64,000 bases of DNA, taken from contig JAPVLO010000073.1 of assembly GCA_027257055.1 (NCBI GenBank), positions 6,252,501 through 6,316,500 on the forward strand. Reading direction: 5' to 3'. The first letter of the stretch is position 1; each line of letters begins with the position of its first letter. The stretch comes from Cephalopachus bancanus. Its lineage: Eukaryota > Chordata > Mammalia > Primates > Tarsiidae. This document shows positions 49,040 through 60,853 of the stretch, one piece after another. Under the pieces are notes generated by a model. The model saw only the letters and a list, made by a program, of their open reading frames with translations, searched no databases and had not been told where the DNA came from. The position numbers and the translations under genes were made by a program.

Positions 49040-49312
49040 ACTTTTTTTTTTAAGTCAGGGTCTCACTCTTTTGCCCAGAATGGAGTGGAGTGGCATGATC
49101 ACAGCCTTGACTTCCTGGGCTCATCTTTCCACATCAACTTTCCAGTTAGCTGGGACTACAGGCCCATGCCACCATGCCCAGCTAATTTTTTTGATTTTTT
49201 GTAAAGACGAGGTCTTGCTTTGTTGCTCAGACTGGTCTCAGACTCTTAGACTCAAGCAATTCTTCCACCTCAGTCTCCCAAAGTGCTGGGATTGCAAGAT
49301 TGAGTGCCAACC
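49040..49312 (-). mobile_element. Alu SINE, reverse
   Basis: 'tttttttttaagtcagggtc' through 'aaagtgctgggattgcaaga'. Older type, diverged. Confidence 0.9.
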
Positions 49313-50214
49313 AGAGCATTTTTTTAAATGTGTGCCTTTGGGTGGCAGTACACCTTCCTTTAGAATCCCCACAACTACTTACTCTTTCCACAGCTGCTGC
49401 ACATATTCATGTCTTGCCTCTAAAGATAATAGAGTTTATGCTCCTTGATATAAATTATAAGACAATTAATTGTTTAGTTTCTTATTATTGCTATTTTGAC
49501 CAGAAAAGTACTCATTATGCAAAGTAAAAGATGGAAATAATATAGTCACAATATTGTACATGGTATTGATTACTAATTCTTTTATGTGAATGGCTGACCT
49601 GATTTGAAAGCAGTCCTTTTATGCAAACAGGGGTTTAATTGATCAAAGCATTTGTTATTCTAATGGGATAACATATGCAATAGAAATTGACTCACAGCAC
49701 CAAGAGCAAGAAGCAGCAGAACCAGCAGTCAACAGAAAAAAGTCTTGAGGTTTGGAATTATCAAACACAGAGAAACCTCCATTCTTTGCCAAGTTGAAAA
49801 AGTAAAAGCACATATCAGGAAGTAATGGTAGAAAACTGGAGACTTTACAAAGTGATAAGGCTTTTGAAAAAGAACTAACTTTTCAAATAACTGATTTATT
49901 TCAAAGAAACAAATTTTAGGATCAGGAAATAAAATAGCTAAAACCATTTTGATATGCAAGCTTAACAGATTAGACAAAGCTGGAGTGATACACAGTGATA
50001 TATAGTGGATATAGCCCAGAAAATGCTTTTCAAGGAGCACAGAAGAGAAAAAATATGGAAAATACTGAACAAAAGAAAAGGGTAAGACTCAAAAAGGATA
50101 CATTGAAAAGATCTCATCAGTATTTGATTGGTGTCTTAGAAAGAAAAGGGAGAAATAAAGGCCAAAGGAAATATATGAAAGGACAGGCAAACAGACCAAT
50201 AGAAGAGAGAGTCT

Positions 50215-51300
50215 AAAAAGAGATCCATGGATACTTGATTTATGACAAAGGTGATATACAGCATGTGGAATGGTTGATATTTTCAGTAATTGGCATTTGG
50301 GCTATTCAGTGTTTCTATAGGAAAAAAATGAAATTGGGCCATTATTATAAATAAAATCAATTACATTTCGATTATAGACCTAATTGTGAAGGACAAAACA
50401 ATAATGTCTTTAAAGGATAATATAAAATATCTTTTTAATGTTTGAGCTATATTACAGTTAAGAAAAAAAGCAGTCGGGGTGGGAGAGGTATTTGCAACTA
50501 CAACTAACAAAAAACTTTCATCTAAACTTTTAAGAACAAAACAAAGCTAAATCAATGAGGAAAAGGCTGGCCCCATAGAAAAGTAAGTAAAGTATTTAAC
50601 ACTTCAAAAGATGAAACTCGCAGGGCCTGGTGGCTCAGCCTGTAATCCGGTGGCTCAGCCTGTAATCCGCGCCTTTGGGAGGTTAGGTGAGTGGATTGCC
50701 TGGGCCCGCGGGTTCGAGTCCCGCCTGGGCAACTTGGCGAGACCTCATCTCTACAATAAATCAAAAATCAGCCTAGCGTGGTAGCCCGCGCCTGTAGTTC
50801 CAGCTACTTGGAAGGCTGAGGCGGAAGAATCGCCGGAGCCCAGCAGGTCGAGGCTGCGGTGGCTGGGAGCGGCCACTGCACTGTCTGTGTGACAGAGTGA
50901 GACTCCAACTCAAAAAAAAAAAAAAAAAAAAGATGAAACTCACATGATCTAAGGTATTTGACCTCAATAATCAGAGAACTTCTAGTTCTCTATATATTTT
51001 AGTTTTTTTCCAATGGCAGATTATTACAATCTGAATACCAATAATAGAAAATCAGCAAGCTAATTAAAGTTTTATACGTAGTATAAGTGTGCCATTTGGG
51101 CTTTACAAATGATTTGGATTTATGGTAACAGGCTTACAGTATATTAAAATGCTCACTGAATATTATATATTATTTTGGTAAAAATCTGCATGTATATAAA
51201 TATATGAATATGCATTTGTGAAAAAAATATATATATATTACATGAAGTATGAAAATATTTCAAAAAGTAGTTTTGTGGATGATGTTATTTGGAATGATTT
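50215..51300 (+). mobile_element. Old L1M relic, split by an Alu
   Basis: 'atccatggatacttgattta' 'tgacaaaggtg', 'aggacaaaacaataatgtct' and 'gggagaggtatttgcaacta' are sense-strand L1M ORF2 3' phrases. It continues weakly after the Alu. Confidence 0.7.
50623..50930 (+). mobile_element. Alu SINE with tandem 20-bp duplication at its 5' end
   Basis: 'ggtggctcagcctgtaatcc' occurs twice in tandem (50629-50648 and 50649-50668). Flanked by aaaagatgaaactcgca (50606-50622) and aaaagatgaaactcaca after the tail. Many CpGs are intact, so comparatively young. Confidence 0.94.
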
Positions 51301-52390
51301 TAATCACATCTTTTTTACTTATTTGTATTTTTCAGTGTTTCTAAATGGAACATGTACTGTGTTATTCCTATAATTGATAAAATAGGATGTACAAAATAGG
51401 GTAGTGTGTGTATGTATATATTCCATTATGGAATATTCCATTATGGAAAAAAATTTTATATTTTTTATTAAAATTTTGATCAGATGAACTGCCCCTTAGT
51501 GTTAAAAGCATGTGTTCACAGGCATATATAGTATGTGCATATAATATGTACAGTAGCAATACATGAAGAATGTGGAATAATATTATTATTCTAAAGATAC
51601 AGTTCAGGATTAAGTGACAATCATTGCTCCCATTTTCTTTTCACTTAAATGTATCCTTTAAATTTTTTCTGCTTTGTTATTATAATTAATCCCTGATTGC
51701 TCCTCCTTTTAATATTTTTTCTGCCTCCCTACTTTCCATTCTGCTTTTGGGATGCTTATATGTCCTTAATATTTTTTTCTTCTTTATTGTTAAAATTTAG
51801 ACATACAGAAAATTCAATCATTTTAAATGATAAACTATATTATAAGAATGGAATTCATTTTTATAGCTTTGGAATCTTAAATAGCCTTAACATTTTATTC
51901 TCATAATTTTACAGGGGAAAAAAAATGAGCCTTTCTAAAGTACCTTTTCTGATAAAGTAAATGAATGTTTAATTTGAAAAATGACATAAGGCCTGGGGGT
52001 TTTAACAAGAGATTTGTTTTCTGGCCTTTTGTCATAATAAAGAGTGATTATGTTTTTGTTGTTGTTGTAGTTGATTTTTTTTGTTTGTTTTTCTTTTCTA
52101 GTTTGGATGGGATGATATTTGACAAATTAAAAAAAAAAAGTGATGTGTTGTGTTTTGCCACAACTTCCAAGAAGCAGAGAATTAGATTTAGGGTTTATTA
52201 TACTAGTTAGCTCATGCATATATATTTTTGTCTGCTTTAACTTATTATTGTTCTTGGGTCATTAATTGTTCTTTTTATCCTTTTTAAAAATAGAGGTAAA
52301 AAAATGTAAGTCAATATGCATGTGTGTAAATATATATGTACATAAGTACACTCATGCATACTGTGTAAACATGTTTTGAATTTCTTTTAG

Positions 52391-52533
52391 CCAACAAATG
52401 GAATCTTCTTGAGCATGTTTCTAATTGTTTTGCCATTGGAATCCATGGCTCATGGGCTCTTCCATGAATTGGGTAATTGTTTAGGAGGAACATCTGTTGG
52501 ATATGCTATTGTGATTCCTACCAACTTCTGCAG
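52391..52533 (+). CDS. TMEM168: TMEM168 coding exon 3 (residues 377-423 plus two bases)
   Basis: Encodes [10 protein letters not shown] through VIPTNFC, 47 complete codons plus the first two bases of Ser424. It carries one hydrophobic segment at about 379-398 and then '[17 protein letters not shown]', a conserved His- and Gly-rich turn. Acceptor 'tttcttttag|cca', donor 'ctgcag|gtacag'. It is too short to stand out as an open frame and was found from the expected protein continuation; the translation is uninterrupted. Confidence 0.96.
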
Positions 52534-52764
52534 GTACAGTAATCTAGTATAGTTAGTAATAACTACTTGATTCATAACAATTTCCTGTTACTTGTATAGC
52601 TCACAATAAAATGTGGTCGCTCTTTTTTTCAAAACTAATTTTAAAAAATATAACTTCTAGAAAACTGTAAATTGTGATAACATCTTTAGGGTTCAATTTA
52701 AATATTTTGATAAATATGATTAGCTTATATTTTAGCTAGAAATCAGAAAATATGAATGAATGAT

Positions 52765-53050
52765 TTATTTATTTTTTTTTTTGAATTGGAGTCTCAATCT
52801 GTTGCCTAGGCTGGCATGCTCAGAGCCACCACAACCTCAACCTGCTGGGCTCATGCGATCCTTCCTTCTCAGCCTTCCAAGTAGCCAGAACTACAGATTT
52901 GCGCTACCATGCCCAGCTTTTTCTTTTTCTTTTTGTAAAGATGAGGTCTCACCAAGTTGCCCAGGCTGGTTTCGAACCCGTGGGCTCAGGCAGTCCTCTT
53001 GCCTCGGCCTCCCAACATGCTGGGATTACAGTTTGAGCTACCGTGCCGGC
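52765..53050 (-). mobile_element. Alu SINE, reverse
   Basis: 'ttgaattggagtctcaatct' to 'ctaccgtgccggc', flanked by tatgaatgaat and tatgaatggat. The right monomer is shortened. Confidence 0.92.
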
Positions 53051-53149
53051 CTATGAATGGATTTTTTAAGGAAAGGTCCTATGCTACCGGGAATATCTTG
53101 TTTAAGAAGATGTCCTGTGAAAACAAAATATAATAAAATGTGCCTGAGC

Positions 53150-53330
53150 CTAGAGTTCTACTTCTGTATTTTCATAGGCAAATTGTAATTTCTCTGAACT
53201 TTAGCGTCTTTCTTTTTCTCAAATGTAAATGGTGAGACCTCTTCTGCTCATCTCAGTAGAATGTTATGAAGAGCTGAAAAGAATATTAAAAAACACTTTG
53301 CACACTGAAAAATGCCATACAAATACCAGG
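53150..53330 (+). repeat. MIR SINE relic
   Basis: 'gcaaattgtaatttctctga' 'actttagcgtctttct', then 'ctcaaatgtaaatggtgaga' and 'agaatgttatgaagagctga' follow MIR order. Diverged. Confidence 0.6.
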
Positions 53331-54412
53331 AATTCAAAAGATTGGCAGTGATGCTTAATAAATATTTAATTGCAGTTTTATTCCAAAATAATTTTTAGCA
53401 TCAAATGTGCAAATCGATAAATATTGCTACATTTTTATTTTTCTCTTATAGCTAAATACTTTTAAAATAAAAAAGTAGTCTTTGCCATTAATGAATTCTG
53501 ATGACCATGTTTTCATCACGCTTTCCTTGGCGGAGGGATCTTGAAATCAAAAAGCTTTTATCTGATTTCAAACATTTGACATAAAACCCCAAATATACTA
53601 TTTGTAGGAAATATTTCCTTCATGTTAAAGCCTTGATAAAAAGTTGTGGTTTCTCATGAGAAATAAAAGAAACAGATTCTGAAAGTGTCTCATAAAGTAG
53701 AAGTGAGGACACTGTAAATAGAATGTGTGGAAATAGTGATATGCACAGTTAGGTTTTTAATCCATTGTAATTTTTTATGTATTGCTTTTTTACCTTTTTG
53801 TGGCTGTTAAATGTTATAGAACAAAGTGTTTTAATGAAAACTAAAGTTGTTAGAATTGTATTGATGATAGATGAAGCGAAATCTAAAGTTTTCAAAATTC
53901 CTAATAGAATTTCCTTTTCTGGATTGGAGTGATGATTTTTTTCTCCTTCAATATTTATGTTATTTTGCTTGTTTTAAGACTTGGTTCGTTGTCTTTACTA
54001 AGTATTATTCTACATTTGTTTCAATAGTGTAAATCAATGGATCTAAATTTTAGTAATTGTTTAAAGTGCCACTTATATAATTTCTTCCTTATTTATGTAC
54101 CTTAGGTTAGTAAAACTTGAGCATACATGTATAAAGACCCTGTATTTCTCAATACAAAAATTAAATATATAATTAAATATTGCTTTCATATTTTGTATGT
54201 TAGAATTTTTTTCTCAAGAATAAAGTTTTTTTCTTTTAGTTCCTACCCAGGTGTTCTTGAAACAGTATAATTTGCTTTTGAAAGTCTTGTCCAAAATCTG
54301 TCATTTGGTAAGAAAATATGAATAAGGAACAAAGAGTAGTCCTATGTATATTTGGAGAGATCCTCCCAGCTTCTAGTTTGATTATTGTTTTAATGATAGT
54401 AAATATAATTTT

Positions 54413-54701
54413 TTTTTTTTTTTTTGAGTTGGAGTCTCACTCTGTCACTCAGACTGGAGTGCAGTGGCCACTCCTGGCCACTGCAGCCTTGACCTGCTGG
54501 GCTCTGGCGATCCTTCCTCCTCAGCCTTCCAGTAGCGGGAACTACAGGTGTGCACTACCACGCCTGGCTAATTTTTTGATTTATTGTAGAGATGAGGTCT
54601 CGCCAAGTTGCCTAGGTGGGTCACGAACCCGCGGGCTCAGGCAATCCACTCACCTTAGCCTCCCAAAGCGCAGGATTACAGGCTGAGCCACCGAGCCTGG
54701 C
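54413..54701 (-). mobile_element. Alu SINE, reverse, with long target-site duplication
   Basis: A perfect 19-bp repeat tgatagtaaatataatttt at 54394-54412 and 54702-54720, with well-preserved Alu sequence. One of the younger insertions. It lies about 200 bp upstream of exon 4, so reversed-Alu exonisation is possible in principle. Confidence 0.95.
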
Positions 54702-54915
54702 TGATAGTAAATATAATTTTAAGAAACCAGGTTTTGATTTTCTAAGCTTAATTCTTAGCAATATAGGAATTTTAGAAAAGATGATTTTTTAAAAATCTGC
54801 CATTTAGATGGCAGCAGCTGTTATGGTTCTTTGATAATCAATTATAAATGATGAGAATGTGATATAGAATGAATACTTCTTAAACAACAAAATAATTGTT
54901 TTTCTCCTACTTCAG

Positions 54916-55190
54916 TCCTGATGGTCAGCCAACACTGCTTCCCCCAGAACACGTACAGGAGTTAAATTTGAGGTCTACTGGCATGCTCAACGCCATCCAA
55001 AGATTTTTTGCATATCATATGATTGAGACCTATGGATGTGACTACTCCACAAGTGGGCTGTCTTTTGATACTCTGCATTCCAAACTGAAAGCTTTCCTTG
55101 AACTTCGGACTGTGGATGGACCTAGACATGATACGTATATTCTGTATTACAGTGGGCACACCCATGGTACAGGAGAGTGGGCTCTAGCAG
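54916..55190 (+). CDS. TMEM168: TMEM168 coding exon 4 (residues 424-516 in part)
   Basis: Supplies the last base of Ser424, residues 425-515 and the first base of Gly516. The sequence ([16 protein letters not shown] ... [15 protein letters not shown] ... [17 protein letters not shown]) is hydrophilic and starts the C-terminal soluble domain. Acceptor 'ctacttcag|tcctg', donor 'ctagcag|gtaaat'. The open frame continues past the donor for ten codons by chance. Confidence 0.96.
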
Positions 55191-55624
55191 GTAAATTCAC
55201 CTTTGACAGTTTATATTTGTGAAGATACACATATTTGTGGAAATCTGTTCTTCACACAGACATTAAATTTGCAGAATTCCTAATTTTCCACTTCACAATT
55301 TACCAACTGTGCTATATATGAATATTTTGTTTTTCTTTTCTCTGGCATACTTATTTAGCATAATTTTAGTAATCGCTAATGATAAGGTTTTAAAAATTGT
55401 GTCTTGTGATTTGAAGACAAAAAAATTCTGCTTGATTTGACAATTAACCAGTTTCCCTTTAAAGTATTTTCAGAATTAGTAAATAAATTTTTTTTCTGAA
55501 AGTAATAAACTTCAAGTTGTATTTCTAAGTCTTTAAATGTTATGGATGCAGATTTCAATAGTCCTTCACATGTATAGTTTTGTTTATATAAGAAGCTCAC
55601 CAAAATTTTGAGCAGCAAGTAATG

Positions 55625-55790
55625 TGATATGGTGGAAGTAGTGCTCAGGTCCTCCTTTGCCACAACTGTGTTTATTTAAGCAAGTTACTTAACTTCTATT
55701 GACTTCAGTTTTCTCATCTATAAAATGAGTAATACTAAATGACCATTGAGTTTTATTTCTAAGATATAAAATTCTGTAAGGTTTTTTAAA
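55625..55790 (+). repeat. MIR SINE
   Basis: 'aagcaagttacttaacttct', 'cttcagttttctcatctata' and 'aaatgagtaatactaaatga' match sense MIR well. Confidence 0.8.
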
Positions 55791-56429
55791 GCATTTTTTT
55801 GATGCTATTAGGCTGTTGAAAAACATAATTTTGATTTACTTGCATTATGGGAAAAAGAAAACTTTTTCTCTCAAAAGTTACTGCCAAGAGAGAAATGAGA
55901 TCTCTCTATATAATAGTTAAATTTGTCAGTCTTCTTGACTATAATAGAGACCTCGTAAGTTAAGGGCTTTGTTTTATGTATTTCATACCTGTAACAGAGC
56001 CTGGCACATAAGAGGGAATCCTTAGGTGCTGATGAGTGGATTAAATCATTGAATAAATCATGAAAAAAGACAGGTAATGCTCTTATTTTATACTAGAAAT
56101 CATTCTTTTAGATCTAGTTATATCCCACATCTTTTCTTAAAAGATAAAATAGTCATAAAATATATTTGAAAACATAGACTCAGGTCACAGAAAAAGAGAA
56201 ATAGAAGTAGTATAGAAAGACCAGAGGCAGAGCTACCCATACAAGAACTCTAGAAGGAAACAAACATACTGAGTTAAATTAGAGATGAATTGAAACCAGT
56301 ATGATCTCACTAATTTCATGCCAGATTTGTGACCAGGGTGTTATTGCTAAGAAAACTATTTTTTTGAAATTTTTATTTTTTGCAAATAAATATTTAATAA
56401 CTCAGTGTTTGTCCAGAAGAAAGGCAAGC

Positions 56430-56645
56430 TGACATTTATTAAGCATTCAGCTACTACTACTGTGCTTTGTACCTTATACATGTTGTTAGATTTAATCTTT
56501 ACATGAAATCCTTTGAGATAGATACCATCACTTCTATTCATTTTTTAAAGGATGAAGTAGAAGTTAAAGTGGTTACATAACTTATCTATGATCATGCTAC
56601 TAAGTGATGGAACTATGATTTAAGCCCAGGTCTGCCTGACTCCTA
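56430..56645 (-). repeat. MIR SINE
   Basis: 'acatttattaagcattcagc', 'tagatttaatctttacatga', 'ggttacataacttatctatg' and 'taagcccaggtctgcctgac' cover nearly the whole reversed MIR. Confidence 0.8.
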
Positions 56646-57609
56646 AAGTGTATTTTTCCCCCCCTGTAGCATGTTGCCTCCAAGGGTGAAGGCCATGATG
56701 ATAGGGAAATAGCATGTTCTGATTAAGTAGATATTTTTGTTAGCATGAATTACCCATTTTCAAAAAATCAGAATGTACCAGAAGGTACTCAGCACTAAAA
56801 CTACTTGAACATAGTTTATAAAATCATTTACTTGACCTGCACCTTTTTAATCACGATGTAGAAAACAACTTTTTAACATTTATGACTTCAGTTTCAGGTA
56901 AAGTATAGCATTCCATGTATTCTAACTCAGCACAAGAGAAAAAGTTCTCATCAATTCAAAAGTCTTTACAGAAATAGAATTTCAGGTGTGAGGGCAGGGA
57001 TTGATTATTGAAAACTTACTACAATACGTTAATAATAAACTGTCCCCAGAGCAAATGGAAAAAGGGACAAATTTTGGTGGTCATGTATATACCCCTAGAT
57101 ATTTAAAAGTATTGTAAGAAAGTAATTTATTTTAAATGTAAGCTTTTTGTGTGTTTACATGAAGGATCTATTACTTAATGTAAACATTTTTCAAAAAGTT
57201 TGCATTTTTCTTAAATATTTTAAAATTTATTTCAAGTAATTTTAAAAATAGCTTTGGAAATAAATTCTAGACTTTCAATTTGCTAATATTTTTTATCAGC
57301 TTTCCCTTTCCAGGAAAAGTAAAAATAAGATAAGCAGTATAAAAAACAGAATTTCTAAATTTTTATTAACATGAGTTAGGAATATTTTGAAGACTTAAGA
57401 ACTCTAAAACAAAGTTATATTTTAGGTAAATGTTTAGCAGTTACATTCTGGAATTATATCTATAATTTTTTTGAAGTATGTTACTAATAAATTAACTCAT
57501 AGTTTTCATCTATCAGTCAAGAATATTTGTTCCTGTGTAACTTTGTAAAAGAGTTTATTGTAGAAAGAGAAAGAAAGAAAAAAGAAAAGAGGGAAAGAAA
57601 AGGAGAAAG

Positions 57610-58720
57610 TATAGCTTAACACTGCCCTTCCTTCCCTGAGAAGGGGTAGATTTCATCGCATAATTCAGCAACTACATACTGCCAACACACAGCCTGAGGC
57701 ATCTGGCTGACTTGCAGGTAATCGAGGTGAACCAGGCCCAGAAGCCTTCTTTTCAGATAGTTCATGTCCTGCTTGCTTTAGACTTAGTCCTTAAAGGCTG
57801 ATTCTGCCTCAGAAATAGTATTGAACACCCCTTCTCTGAGGGAAATGCTTTAATTTATTTCAAATCAAGTCACAGATTGCTGTATGCTGTGCTAATTTAT
57901 TAGTAGTCATCTTTCTGGCAGCCTTTGAAACAGGACTGGATTTTACTTGGGTTAGCAAGTTGAGGGAGGGTCCAGAACGAAGTATCACTGTTGAAAAAAG
58001 AAGCTAGAGTTGCCCTTTATCCCATACCTTCGCTTACAGCACTTCTCAGAATATGCAGTTTTCTCACATTTATGGGGTTTAATAATATGGAACCTGGTAT
58101 TTTTTCCTCTTTGCTTGAGGGTAAGAAACAATTGTGGTAAGTAACAGCAAGACAGAAATAAATGAAAAAAATGTAGGTAATCTATAAAGCAGTTTATCAC
58201 AGATAAAGTCTTTAAAAAGCGGTCTCAATTACTTGAAATGCATCAGATGGCCGTTATCTTAGATAAATGTACATACTTTGCATCTGGGCCAAAAGCCAAA
58301 TGCAGCATAGAACCTATTCATAGGAGAAAGCAGAGCAGAACAAAACAAGAGATGAGAAATAGTTTAAGAGGCTTTAGTGCTGCTTTAAGTCGCTTGTTGT
58401 TATCTAAAGAGCATTTATATAAGAGAATTAGGGTAGAATGTGCTGAAGAATATTTATTGAAATGGTTGTAGATGGCATGTTGGGCAATGATGTTTTGTGG
58501 CAGATGGAATTTGTATAATAACTCTTGTAATCTGTGTCATCTCTTTGATCTCTAGAGAAATTTAATAGAGCTGGCAATAATGAAAAGTTAACATTTGTCC
58601 ATTTTTTTAAAAGTGATGTCTTCCGGAGATATCAGTGAAGCAGCACATTAGTAATATGTAGAGACCATGTATTAAAATAATGTCTCTGAGATTATACGTT
58701 GTTGGAGCAGTTCATAAAAC
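57610..58720. promoter_or_regulatory. Unique intronic stretch with paired GATA motifs, candidate enhancer
   Basis: No repeat is recognised across 1.1 kb. Two palindromes of GATA-type sites lie 46 bp apart: TTTATC-ACA-GATAAA (58193-58207) and TTATCT-T-AGATAA (58254-58266). A further TTATCT is at 58400-58405. The open frame at 58238-58471 has no recognisable protein and is probably chance. The regulatory role is inference from motif clustering and absence of repeats. Confidence 0.35.
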
Positions 58721-59681
58721 AAGTTTTTCATTTTCAGAGTCTTAAAATATAGCCTGCTGATGAATAAAATAATATTAATTACACATATTAATGTGTGTAT
58801 TCATTAACTAATGTGATATAGCCCAGCTTCAGAGTTAATTCAAATCTAAAGAAGTTTCTATCTCTCTGGTGGTATCATTTTGTAGGTTTAGCAAAGAGGA
58901 TGGCTGCTCTTGGTATAAATGTGTATTCTGAAGTTAGGTTGTTAGATCTTGTGCTAGTAAATCATAGCATATTAAACTTTCTTCTAATTACAGAAGTAGC
59001 ATATAGTCAATATAAAATTTCAGAAAATATAAAAAAATACTTTTGAAAACCACCTGAAAGTGAGACACTCAGCAATAGCCACTATTGTATATTTGGTAGC
59101 TATGCTTCTATTTCATCATGCTTTTTCTCCTTATTATAGATATTGTCTCATCATTAGAATTTCTTTATAAATATTTTATTATAAAGTTTCCCTGGGTTTT
59201 ATGCCATAATTTATCTCCATTTCTTCTGTTTCAGATTTTATTCTTGTCTTAGATAACTGTGGGAAAAAAATTTCTATATGTAATTTTTGCCCTGCCTCTG
59301 TTCTTTCCTTAGGATAGATTCCTAGAATTGGAATGATGTTCAGTGCACCATTGAGACAGGTCCAGGACTAGGTGAAGTGGAGAATTGCCTCAGGCACAAA
59401 CTTATAGGCGTGCCAGAAAACTACATAGTCAAAATAAATATTTTTATGTAATACACTTAAAAATCAAAATGAATACAAAAATATCCACAATGAACCGGAT
59501 GTAAAACCTACTAGATGTGAAATAGATTTAGGTCAGAAATTTATTTACTTTAGACCTTTCTGGCATATATTTTTTTATTTAAATCCATTCTTAAACTCAC
59601 TCTTGTACAGGTAGGAATAGTGTTTCTTTTCATTTAGTAGGTAGCTGCATGCAAGGAAGATAAGGAAACAATGGTGTAAAA

Positions 59682-60010
59682 CAGGGGTCAGCAAACTTTT
59701 TCTGTAAAGGAACAGACAGTTTTGGCTTTGTGAGCCATACGATCCCTGTTGTAACCATTCAGCTCTGCCATTGAAGAGCAAAAGCAGCCACAGGCAGAAT
59801 GTAAATGAATGAGCTTACAATAAAATGTTATTTATGGAAATAATTATATGAAATATAAGATTCTTATAATTTTCACTGTCACAAAATATTATTCTTCTGA
59901 TTTTCTTTTCAACCATGTAAATATACAAAATCAATTCTTAGCTCTCAGGCCATACAAAAACAGGTGGCCAGCTGGATAGGCCCACAAGCTATAGTGGTTT
60001 GCTGCCCCTA
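59682..60010 (+). mobile_element. hAT-Charlie-type nonautonomous DNA transposon
   Basis: A near-complete element. The left end caggggtcagcaaac is mirrored by the right end gtttgctgccccta (one mismatch, one gap). The 8-bp flanks gtgtaaaa (59674-59681) and gtgaagaa (60011-60018) agree at 6 of 8 bases, as for a decayed hAT target duplication. The body 'ctgtaaaggaacagacagtt' and 'tcaaccatgtaaatatacaa' is a mammal-wide pattern of the MER-type Charlie elements. I cannot name the subfamily. Confidence 0.8.
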
Positions 60011-60305
60011 GTGAAGAATATGAGCTTTCCTGTATAATTGTTTCCACTAAATTTAACTACATAAAACAGTTTTCTTAATTTATCATAGCATATCCTCTTT
60101 TAATGTAATAAGGATGATTGGTTTTTTAACCTCAAATTGAAAATCTGTTTTTAAAAATGCCTTCTGAAAAGATGCTTTGAAAGTATTACTTTTAAATATT
60201 TTTTGCTTATTTGCTTCTAAGAATATAAAGAAAATACACTAAAAAAGTATTCAGAATGAGAGGCGTCAGAAATTACTGCTCTATTGAATTTTATCTTCCT
60301 CACAG

Positions 60306-60853
60306 GTGGAGACATACTACGCCTTGACACACTTTTAGAGTGGTGGAGAGAAAAGAATGGTTCCTTCTGTTCTCGACTTATTATTATATTGGACAGTGAG
60401 AATTCAACCCCTTGGGTGAAAGAAGTGAGAAAAATTAATGACCAGTATATTGCAGTGCAAGGAGCAGAGATGATAAAGACAGTTGATATTGAAGAAGCTG
60501 ACCCGCCACAGCTGGGTGACTTTACAAAAGACTGGGTAGAATATAACTGCAACTCCAGTAATAACATCTGCTGGGCTGAAAAGGGACGCATAGTGAAAGC
60601 AGTGTACGGTGTGTCAAAACGGTGGAGTGACTACACTCTGCATTTGCCAACGGGTAGTGATGTGGCCAAGCACTGGATGTTGCACTTTCCTCGTATTACA
60701 TACCCTCTAGTGCATTTGGCAAATTGGTTATGTGGCCTGAACCTTTTTTGGATTTGCAAAACTTGTTTTAGGTGCTTGAAAAGATTAAAAATGAGCTGGT
60801 TTCTTCCTACTGTGCTGGATACAGGACAAGGCTTCAAACTTGTCAAATCTTAA
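60306..60853 (+). CDS. TMEM168: TMEM168 coding exon 5 (residues 516-697, stop)
   Basis: Completes Gly516 and encodes [16 protein letters not shown] through FKLVKS and TAA at 60851-60853. The first 130 residues are a mixed, soluble stretch with several Trp residues and an acidic segment ([17 protein letters not shown]). A hydrophobic segment lies at about 648-668 ([20 protein letters not shown]), followed by a basic, Cys-containing tail ([10 protein letters not shown]). Acceptor 'cttcctcacag|gtgg'. The total of 697 residues equals the human length, with no frameshift or early stop. The exact role of the soluble domain is unknown to me. Confidence 0.97.

Larger units (their letters stand above)
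39745..52390 (+). other. TMEM168: TMEM168 intron 2 (12.6 kb)
   Basis: Donor gtaagc and acceptor 'gaatttcttttag'. The contents are mainly old reversed L1 fragments, MIRs, a MER5-like element, an LTR-like piece and three Alus, listed separately. Stretches such as 44950-45900 and 46680-48050 show nothing I can name. Confidence 0.9.
52534..54915 (+). other. TMEM168: TMEM168 intron 3
   Basis: Contains two reversed Alus and a MIR. The 53450-54240 stretch is unique-looking, with no gene signal. Acceptor 'tctcctacttcag'. Confidence 0.9.
55191..60305 (+). other. TMEM168: TMEM168 intron 4 (5.1 kb)
   Basis: Contains two MIRs, a purine-rich block at 57560-57610, a long unique stretch with GATA-type palindromes and a hAT-type transposon. 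No Alu is seen in this intron, unlike the other three. Confidence 0.88.

Noticed and set aside
50623..50700. tRNA-like sequence ('gggttcgagtcccgcc')
   Set aside because: This B-box-like phrase is part of the Alu left monomer at 50701-50725; there is no cloverleaf around it.
58238..58471. 77-codon open frame in TMEM168 intron 4
   Set aside because: It does not match any TMEM168 segment, the neighbouring exons join in phase without it, and it has no clear acceptor and donor pair.
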